A stretch of 64,000 nt of DNA from Bacillota bacterium (GTDB lineage Bacteria > Bacillota > SHA-98 > UBA4971). The notes beneath the pieces were generated by a model. That model ran no database searches, had not been told where the DNA came from, and saw nothing but the letters and a program-made list of their open reading frames with translations. Numbering within the stretch: position 1 is the stretch's first letter; each line of letters begins with the position of its first letter. Below, one piece after another: positions 55,499 through 62,037 of this stretch. The position numbers and the translations under genes were made by a program. The stretch lies in the NCBI GenBank assembly GCA_012689375.1, contig JAAZLO010000045.1, positions 1 to 64,000 on the forward strand, read 5' to 3'.

Positions 55499-56716
55499 CT
55501 ATTTCAACCATTTCCACGGGTTCATGGGAGTACCCTGATCCCTTACCTCAAAATGGACATGGGGCCCTGTAGACATTCCTGTACTCCCGGCCCTTGATAT
55601 TATATCACCTTGGATTACAGCTTGCCCCACCCTGGCAACAAGGGCGGAGTTATGACCGTAAAGGGTGGAAAGGCCACCCCCATGATCAATAATAACAGTA
55701 TAACCGTATCCGGTTATCCATCCACTGTGGATAATAATACCGTCAGCCGCTGCCCGCACCTGGGTTCCGGTAGGAACCGCTATATCAATTCCTGAATGGA
55801 ATCTGTACTCCTTTAGCACAGGGTGATATCTGTTACCGTACTCTGAGGATATCCGACCCTGGACAGGCATAATGAATTTCCCATCCCACCTTGCGATACC
55901 CCTTCCCTCTTTGATATCACGCGCCTGTTGCTCCCGTATGACCCTTTCCAACTCTTTACTGATTTCTTCCAATTCATCTAGGGCCTTCTCATACTGGGCC
56001 CTTTCAGTCTGTATCTTGCTGAGTTGGGCCTCCCTTTCCTTAATCCGGGCCCCCAGGGAGACTTCTTGTTCCGAGAATTCCATTTTTGAAGAAGAAAGCT
56101 TTTTACACTGTTCCTCAAGGGCGGTTTTCTTTTTTTTCACTTCAACTATTTGTTCATTGAGGGCCTTAATTTCAGATTCTGTTTCTTTTAAACACTCGGC
56201 ATCATTTTGGGCGATCATTCTCACATAATCGTATCTTCCAATGAAATCCATAAAACTTGAGGCTGTGAAAAGGGCCATCATATAGCTTCCGGAGTCATAC
56301 ATATACATAGCCCTCAGCCTATTTTTTAACAACTTAAGCCTTTCTTCAAGGCGCTGTTCCGTAAGAGCTTTTTCTTTCTTTGAAGCCGCCAAATCCCTTT
56401 TCGCCTGTTCAATAGCTTTTTCAATGTCTCTGATTTGATTTTCCAATAACGAAAGGCGGGATCTTGTCCTTTCTAAACTTATTTCAGTTGCCTCCAGTTC
56501 GGTTAGGACTCCCTTTTCCTTTTTCTTAGTTGTCACCAGATTTTGCCTGGCCTGGTTTACCTGACTAGAAAGTGCCTGCAGTTGATTACGTTTCTCTACA
56601 AGTTCAAGAGACTGCTCCCCGTGGACGGATAATGAAGCCATGCCCAATATAAAGCCTATAATAAGAAAAAAGGTCAGCGATTTAGATCTCCAGATACTTC
56701 TTTGTACATAATCCAC
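55499..56716 (-). CDS. M23 peptidase with coiled coil (EnvC-like murein hydrolase)
   Basis: Secreted cell wall enzyme of about 405 residues: signal or membrane segment (about 12-30), a long coiled coil (about 35-260, rich in Glu, Lys, Leu), and a LytM/M23 domain (about 290-405). The zinc ligands appear intact: His and Asp in HSGIDIA, and the HVH pair in TGPHVHFEV, with YGHN between them. E. coli EnvC has lost these residues, so this one is probably an active endopeptidase. The start is uncertain: GTG at 56716 or TTG at 56722, both within the end of ftsX. The position after ftsEX suggests control by that complex. Confidence 0.9.
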   Translation of the reverse strand: MDYVQRSIWRSKSLTFFLIIGFILGMASLSVHGEQSLELVEKRNQLQALSSQVNQARQNLVTTKKKEKGVLTELEATEISLERTRSRLSLLENQIRDIEKAIEQAKRDLAASKKEKALTEQRLEERLKLLKNRLRAMYMYDSGSYMMALFTASSFMDFIGRYDYVRMIAQNDAECLKETESEIKALNEQIVEVKKKKTALEEQCKKLSSSKMEFSEQEVSLGARIKEREAQLSKIQTERAQYEKALDELEEISKELERVIREQQARDIKEGRGIARWDGKFIMPVQGRISSEYGNRYHPVLKEYRFHSGIDIAVPTGTQVRAAADGIIIHSGWITGYGYTVIIDHGGGLSTLYGHNSALVARVGQAVIQGDIISRAGSTGMSTGPHVHFEVRDQGTPMNPWKWLK

Positions 56717-57566
56717 CTGCAAAAACCCCCATTAATACACCAAGTATAACGAGACCTGTACACAATTTAATAACAGGCCCCGCCTCTGAAATTATAGGAA
56801 TAAAAGGTACCACAGGCCCCAGCCTGCCGATACATATTCGGTACCCTATATAAAGACATACCCCGGAGACAAAGGACCCCATAAACCCTACAATCATCCC
56901 CTCAATCAGAAAGGGCCATGTAATAAACCAATCAGTTGCGCCTACCAATTTCATTATTTCGATCTCTTTAGCACGATATGCCAATGAAAGCCTTATTGTA
57001 TTCCCGACAACAAACGTAACCGCACCAAAGAGAATAACTGCTAAACCCACCGCACCTATTGTAACGAACCTTGTTGTTTTCAACAGCTTCTCAGTAAATT
57101 CCTGCCCGAAATTTACCCCTGCTACATAGGGCAAATCGGATATTTTAGACGCAATATCAGAAGTAAGATCTGCATTTAACACCTTCACATCGAAAGCATC
57201 AGGCAGGGGGTTCTCTCCTAAGATGTCAATAAGTCCGGCTTTTTCACCCAGTTGTTTTGCGAGACGATCCAGGCCTTCATCTTTACTGATGTGTATTACT
57301 TTATCTACACCATCAGTATTTTCAATTTGTTGCCTTAATGCTTTTAGGTTTTGATCTTCAATCCCGTCTTCAACATAAACTCTAATTTCAATGCCGGATC
57401 TCAGTTGATTATTAACATTGTTTAAATTCATTAGAGTCAAACCAAATACACCCAGGACGAAAATGGAAACAGCCATGGTTCCAAGGGAAACAAGGCTCAC
57501 GTTGCGTTTGGCTGACTTCCAACCTTCAACCAGAAAGTACCGAAGTGTAGCCAGCCTCACCCTCAT
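56682..57566 (-). CDS. ftsX: Cell division protein FtsX
   Basis: Membrane half of the FtsEX complex, which transmits ATP hydrolysis to wall hydrolases outside. The 294-residue protein starts MRVRLATLRYFLVEGWKSAKRN, has one N-terminal membrane segment (about 28-50), an extracellular domain (about 55-165, with QLRSGIEIRVYVEDGIEDQNLKALRQQIENTDGVDKV), and three C-terminal membrane segments, with YRAKEIEIMKLVGATDWFITWPFLIEG as the MacB-like conserved loop. I chose the ATG at 57566 with GAGGAAGGGG upstream. It overlaps ftsE by 41 bases and the M23 gene by about 35. Confidence 0.94.
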   Translation of the reverse strand: MRVRLATLRYFLVEGWKSAKRNVSLVSLGTMAVSIFVLGVFGLTLMNLNNVNNQLRSGIEIRVYVEDGIEDQNLKALRQQIENTDGVDKVIHISKDEGLDRLAKQLGEKAGLIDILGENPLPDAFDVKVLNADLTSDIASKISDLPYVAGVNFGQEFTEKLLKTTRFVTIGAVGLAVILFGAVTFVVGNTIRLSLAYRAKEIEIMKLVGATDWFITWPFLIEGMIVGFMGSFVSGVCLYIGYRICIGRLGPVVPFIPIISEAGPVIKLCTGLVILGVLMGVFAGGLCTKKYLEI

Positions 57567-58239
57567 AGACCCCTTCCTCATCATCCCGTACAACCCTGCC
57601 GCTGTCTAACTCGATTACACGTTGTTTCAGTCCATCCACTATTGCAATATTATGAGTAGACATAATGACTGTAGTGCCCCCTTTGTTAATCCGTAAAAGA
57701 AGCTCCATAATATCCCAAGATGTTTCCATATCGAGATTACCTGTAGGTTCATCTGCTAAAAGGACAAGGGGCGCTCCTACAATCGCCCTTGCAATCGAGA
57801 CTCTTTGTTGTTCACCCCCGGAGAGTTCGCCGGGGTAAGCATGGACTTTATTCCCTAAGCCTACAAGATCCAAGGCCTTATTCACAAGGGGACCTATCTG
57901 CTTATCTGGCCTTTCGATTACCATCAGAGCAAAAGCCACATTATCATAAACAGTTTTATTAGGTAAGAGCTTATAATCTTGGAATATCATTCTTACAGAT
58001 CTTCTTAAATAGGGTATTTCATTGGGCCTTAATCTAGTTATATTCCGCCCGTTCAGAAGCACCTGACCACGTGTAGGTGTGATTTCTCTTGTTAGGAGCT
58101 TTAGAAAAGTAGTCTTTCCTGCACCGCTTGGGCCTACCAAAAAGACAAATTCCCCATTTCTTATGGAAGTACTGACTGAATGAAGCCCTGTGGCACCATT
58201 GGGATAAACCTTACTTACCTCGTAGAAGCAGATCAACAT
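57526..58239 (-). CDS. ftsE: Cell division ATP-binding protein FtsE
   Basis: ATPase of the FtsEX complex. The 237-residue protein has Walker A GPSGAGKT (36-43), signature LSGGEQQRVSIARAIVGAPLVLLADEPTGNLD and the switch histidine in IMSTHNIAIVDGL. The start is taken as the ATG at 58239, with GCGGGAAGTG upstream, in place of a TTG at 58254. The C-terminal end is about ten residues longer than is common, creating a 41-base overlap with ftsX. First gene of the division module; no clear promoter was seen in the 86 bases before it. Confidence 0.95.
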   Translation of the reverse strand: MLICFYEVSKVYPNGATGLHSVSTSIRNGEFVFLVGPSGAGKTTFLKLLTREITPTRGQVLLNGRNITRLRPNEIPYLRRSVRMIFQDYKLLPNKTVYDNVAFALMVIERPDKQIGPLVNKALDLVGLGNKVHAYPGELSGGEQQRVSIARAIVGAPLVLLADEPTGNLDMETSWDIMELLLRINKGGTTVIMSTHNIAIVDGLKQRVIELDSGRVVRDDEEGVYEGEAGYTSVLSG

Positions 58240-58325
58240 AATCACTTCCCGCAAATGTTACATAACGACTTTATCTTTAATTATTCGATGATTTAGGACG
58301 GAATCCCTTCTACCTATTATGGGAA

Positions 58326-59279
58326 CTACATTTCCTTTCGTTTTATTACTTCAAGTGCAGTCCGGGCAATATCATCCGCGGTCAGAGAATATGCTTTCAT
58401 CAATTCATCCGGCTTACCTGATTGTCCAAAAACATCACACACACCGATTCTTTTTACGGGAACAGGACAGATCTCGCTTACTGTCTCACATACTGCACTC
58501 CCCAAACCACCGATAATACTATGTTCCTCAGCAGTTACTATGGCACCAGTTTCTTCGGCGGCTTTGATTATTATATCAGTATGGATAGGTTTTATTGTAG
58601 CCATATTAATCACTCTGGCCGAAATCCCTTTTTCCGCCAGGATCTCCGCTGCTTTTAGGCTTTCAGACACCATTATTCCGCACGCAATTATTGTAATATC
58701 TTTACCGTCACGGACAACAATCGCTTCCCCGATTTTAAAATTATATGATTCCTTAAATAATACAGGCACAGGGCTTCTGCCGGTACGAATATAAACAGGC
58801 CCCTCGTGATCAGCTGCAGCAAACACTGCCTGATGTGTCTCAACAGCATCTGCCGGGACAATCACTGTCATCCCGGGGATCACCCGCATAAGGGTTAAGT
58901 CCTCAATGGATTGGTGGGATGCTCCGTCTTCACCCACGGTAATCCCTCCGTGACTCGCCCCGATTTTTACATTCAACCTTCCGTACCCTGCTGTTTGCCT
59001 AACTTGATCGAAAGCACGCCCTGATGCAAAGATTGCAAATGAACTTGCAAAGGGAATTTTCCCTGAAGCCGCAAGACCTGCAGCGGTTCCCATCATATCA
59101 GCCTCAGCTACTCCCATTTGGAAAAACCTCTCCGGAAATTCCCGGGCAAATCCATCCGTTCTTGTAGATTTGGAAAGATCCGCATCAAGAACTACAATAT
59201 CAGGATTAAGCCTGCCCAGCTCTATCAAAGCTTTTCCATATGCCGCTCGGGTTGGTACCATTTGTGGCGTATGAGTCAT
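58326..59279 (-). CDS. Transketolase, C-terminal subunit
   Basis: Pyrimidine-binding plus C-terminal half of a split transketolase, 317 residues. It carries the conserved active-site Glu of the pyrimidine domain in FFQMGVAEADMMGTAAGLAASGKIPFASSFAIFASGRAFDQVRQ (Glu about 59), GVTVGEDGASHQSIEDLTLMR-like GGITVGEDGASHQSIEDL, and the C-terminal transketolase domain (about 185-310). Works with the N-terminal subunit next to it in the non-oxidative pentose phosphate pathway; similar pairs can also be mistaken for DXP synthase. The ATG at 59279 follows TAGGAGG. 35 bases separate it from the N-terminal subunit. Confidence 0.93.
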   Translation of the reverse strand: MTHTPQMVPTRAAYGKALIELGRLNPDIVVLDADLSKSTRTDGFAREFPERFFQMGVAEADMMGTAAGLAASGKIPFASSFAIFASGRAFDQVRQTAGYGRLNVKIGASHGGITVGEDGASHQSIEDLTLMRVIPGMTVIVPADAVETHQAVFAAADHEGPVYIRTGRSPVPVLFKESYNFKIGEAIVVRDGKDITIIACGIMVSESLKAAEILAEKGISARVINMATIKPIHTDIIIKAAEETGAIVTAEEHSIIGGLGSAVCETVSEICPVPVKRIGVCDVFGQSGKPDELMKAYSLTADDIARTALEVIKRKEM

Positions 59280-59314
59280 ATCAAAGTATCCTCCTATCTG
59301 AAGTCAATATGAAT

Positions 59315-60142
59315 TTATAACGACGCTTCTATACGGCTTATAGCTATTTTTGCCTGTTCCTGAGACGGTGCCTTGCCATGCCAATCCACGACGTTTTCCA
59401 TGAATGAAACCCCTTTACCCTTGACTGTGTGGGCCACAGCCAGCGTCGGTTTTCCCTTGGTTGCCCTTGCCTTCTCGCATGCACTATAAATAGCCGGAAT
59501 ATCATGGCCGTCTATTTCAAGAACATGCCAACCGAAAGCCCTCCATCTTGCTGCAGGCTCAGTAAAGGATTTTACATCCTCAACATTGCCGTCGATTTGC
59601 AAACGGTTATAATCAAGGAAAACCATGAGATTATCTAATTTTTGATGAACTGACGTCATGGATGCCTCCCATATCTGGCCTTCCTGCACTTCTCCGTCCC
59701 CAAGAATTACATATACCCGTGTAGGTTTTTTATCAAGTCTTGCAGCAAGCGCCATACCGTTTGCCGTTGATAATCCTTGTCCCAAGGAACCTGTAGACAT
59801 TTCTATGCCTGGGACATGTCTCATACTGGGGTGTCCTTGAAGTCGGCTTCCCAGCTTTCTAAGGGTAAGCAATTCATCCTCAGGAATAAAGCCTGCCTCA
59901 GCTAACGCTGCATATAAAGCAGGGGCTGCATGGCCTTTTGACATAATAAATCGATCCCTGTCAGGCCATTTATGGTCCTTTGGATCGATTTTCATCACCT
60001 TAAAATAAAGGGTCGCCAGTATATCCACAACTGAAAGGGATCCGCCTGGATGCCCAGATCCTGCGGTTGTAATAGATTTTATAGTATTCAACCTGATACG
60101 ATTTGCAATACACTGCAATTCCCTTACTTCCTGTTTTGTCAA
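59315..60142 (-). CDS. Transketolase, N-terminal subunit
   Basis: Thiamine diphosphate-binding half of a split transketolase, 275 residues. Landmarks are GHPGGSLSVVDILATLYF (about 29-46), the SKGHAAPALYAALAEAG region with catalytic His, MSTGSLGQGLSTANGMALAARL, and the TPP motif GDGEVQEGQIWEASM ending at LDYNRLQIDG. The TTG start at 60142 has CAAGGAGTGGG upstream. Split transketolases are common in Clostridia. It lies 49 bases after the WecG/TagA-type gene. Confidence 0.94.
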   Translation of the reverse strand: MTKQEVRELQCIANRIRLNTIKSITTAGSGHPGGSLSVVDILATLYFKVMKIDPKDHKWPDRDRFIMSKGHAAPALYAALAEAGFIPEDELLTLRKLGSRLQGHPSMRHVPGIEMSTGSLGQGLSTANGMALAARLDKKPTRVYVILGDGEVQEGQIWEASMTSVHQKLDNLMVFLDYNRLQIDGNVEDVKSFTEPAARWRAFGWHVLEIDGHDIPAIYSACEKARATKGKPTLAVAHTVKGKGVSFMENVVDWHGKAPSQEQAKIAISRIEASL

Positions 60143-60191
60143 TTAACCCACTCCTTGATATAAAATATACCTTTAAAGGTCTGTACATCTG

Positions 60192-60917
60192 CTAGGCCAG
60201 TTTTTCCTGGAATACTTTTATAATAAACTTGGGCAAGGCCCTCATACGCAAAAGCCTGCTTGGTTCACAAGCCAAGCGGAACAACCATTCTAAACCATAT
60301 CGTCCCATCCAACCGGGCGCCCGTTTTACGTTGCCTGCTAAAACATCAAAACTGCCCCCTACACCCATGCATATAGCTGCCTTTATTTGTGTCTTATGTT
60401 TTGCAATCCAATAGTCCTGCTTGGATACGCCCATTCCTACAAAAACAAGGCGGGCTTTTTTGGAGTTTATCTCCCTAATAATCCCAGCCTCTTCTTCCTC
60501 ACTGAAAAACCCATGGTGAACTCCTGCTACAACGAGCCCGGGAAACCTCGTCATGATACATTCAACTGCTTTATCAGCAACACCAGGCTTAGCACCTAAA
60601 AAAAATACCGGCCATTTATGACAGGCGGCATCAGCAAGCAGTTCCTGCATTAAATCAAAACCGGCCACTCTTTCCGGCAGGGGATTTCCGAGAATTCGGG
60701 AGGCCAATACAATGCCGGCGCCGTCAGGGACTACCAGATCCGCCTTGGAAATAATATGATGGAGTGTTGAATCATCCTGGGCTGTCATGGCCATTTCTGA
60801 ATTTAAGGTAATTACTTGAAATGTCCTATATGTTGAAATGAAATCTCTGATATGCGCAACTGCCCCAACCATATTTACTTTATCTACAGGGAGGCCGAGG
60901 ATGTTTACCCTTTCCAT
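60192..60917 (-). CDS. WecG/TagA/CpsF family glycosyltransferase (GT26)
   Basis: Predicted lipid-linked N-acetylmannosaminyl- or related glycosyltransferase that adds the second sugar to undecaprenyl-PP-GlcNAc in wall teichoic acid or secondary polymer synthesis. The 241 residues contain TLNSEMAMTAQDDSTLHHIISKADLVVPDGAGIVLASRILGNPLPERVAGFDLMQELL, the typical first half with the catalytic Asp, and FVGMGVSKQDYWIAKHKTQIKAAICMGVGGSFDVLAGNVKRAPGWMGRYGLEWLFRLACEP in the second half. The ATG at 60917 follows ACGGAGGTG. It is 13 bases after csaB. Confidence 0.93.
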   Translation of the reverse strand: MERVNILGLPVDKVNMVGAVAHIRDFISTYRTFQVITLNSEMAMTAQDDSTLHHIISKADLVVPDGAGIVLASRILGNPLPERVAGFDLMQELLADAACHKWPVFFLGAKPGVADKAVECIMTRFPGLVVAGVHHGFFSEEEEAGIIREINSKKARLVFVGMGVSKQDYWIAKHKTQIKAAICMGVGGSFDVLAGNVKRAPGWMGRYGLEWLFRLACEPSRLLRMRALPKFIIKVFQEKLA

Positions 60918-60930
60918 AAAAGCACCTCCG

Positions 60931-62037
60931 TTATGACCTTGACTTTTCTTTTACTACATCAGCTGCAAGATAAGCCACATGTTTTGCGGATTCTGCCAGT
61001 TTCGGGGCGAGCAAAGAGAGGTTTTTCTTCATATCTTTACGCCTAAGCCAAGTATCCTTGACATAGCCGGAAAACATGTCTGTTTCGGGATTATCTTCGC
61101 AGAGTGCGGGTTCCTTACCTATTCTTGAAAGGAGCCCATCCACTTTCGGATCATATGATAAAGCAACAAATGGGGTAGCTGTAGCAACTGAAAATACAAG
61201 GGAATGATACCGCATACCGATGAGAAAATCAGCGGCTTTTATAATTGACATAATTTCCCCGGGTGAAACTTGGGCATCCATAATAAAGGCGTGTTCCTGC
61301 ATTAGTTCAATACATGCCTGGCACACAAAGATGTCCTGTGTTTTATGAAATGGGACGTACACAATAACCGCATCTTCCGTTTTTACCAAATCATCACAGG
61401 CTTTGGCTATGGCTGGGATAAACCCCGGAACTGTACGCCAAGGACGTACTGATACTATTATCAAAGGCCCGCTTTGAATCGGGATTTTCAAAGAGCTAAG
61501 GAGATCCTCGGCATTTCTTTCACCGGGATCAGGCTTAAGGGCAAAAGCCGGGTCAGCAGCTACATGTATCTTAGGCTTCGTAACCCCTAAGGATTTTAGA
61601 AGAGCAAGCGAAGGTTCATCCCGGACAGTAATAGTATCAACAAAGTTCCCCACGGTTTTCAATAGGAACTTACTAAACCCCAGATTCAAGGGACCAATAC
61701 CTTGGGCATAAAAGAAAACCGGTATTTTCATTGCTTTTGCCAAGACTACAAGACCTAAGTAATATGGAACTGATCGAGAGCTTGTAACATCCTGGAGAAG
61801 CCCACCTCCACCACTTATGAATAAATCGGCATCCCGGAGTTCCTTGGATATTCCCCGGATATTCCCTCTGTTTATTGCAAGTACGTTATGGGACTCCCCG
61901 GTCAAAACAGGATCTTTAGACAAAACTACTATCTTTGAACCACCGGTCGCTTCCTCCAAATGATCAATCATAGCAGCAAGAATAGCTTCATCACCTAAGT
62001 TCTGAAACCCAAAGTATCCGGAAATAACAAATTTCAT
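60931..62037 (-). CDS. csaB: Polysaccharide pyruvyl transferase CsaB
   Basis: Adds pyruvate ketal groups to a secondary cell wall polymer, which is the ligand for SLH-domain S-layer proteins. The 368-residue protein begins MKFVISGYFGFQNLGDEAILAAMI, the CsaB N-terminal signature, and holds DLFISGGGGLLQDVTSSRSVPYYLGLVVLAK (about 80-110), PVFFYAQGIGPL, and the C-terminal IGMRYHSLVFSVATATPFVALSYDPKV. I chose the ATG at 62037, which overlaps the DUF5693 stop by four bases (ATGA); the frame can be read further back only inside that gene. Presence suggests an S-layer. Confidence 0.95.
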   Translation of the reverse strand: MKFVISGYFGFQNLGDEAILAAMIDHLEEATGGSKIVVLSKDPVLTGESHNVLAINRGNIRGISKELRDADLFISGGGGLLQDVTSSRSVPYYLGLVVLAKAMKIPVFFYAQGIGPLNLGFSKFLLKTVGNFVDTITVRDEPSLALLKSLGVTKPKIHVAADPAFALKPDPGERNAEDLLSSLKIPIQSGPLIIVSVRPWRTVPGFIPAIAKACDDLVKTEDAVIVYVPFHKTQDIFVCQACIELMQEHAFIMDAQVSPGEIMSIIKAADFLIGMRYHSLVFSVATATPFVALSYDPKVDGLLSRIGKEPALCEDNPETDMFSGYVKDTWLRRKDMKKNLSLLAPKLAESAKHVAYLAADVVKEKSRS

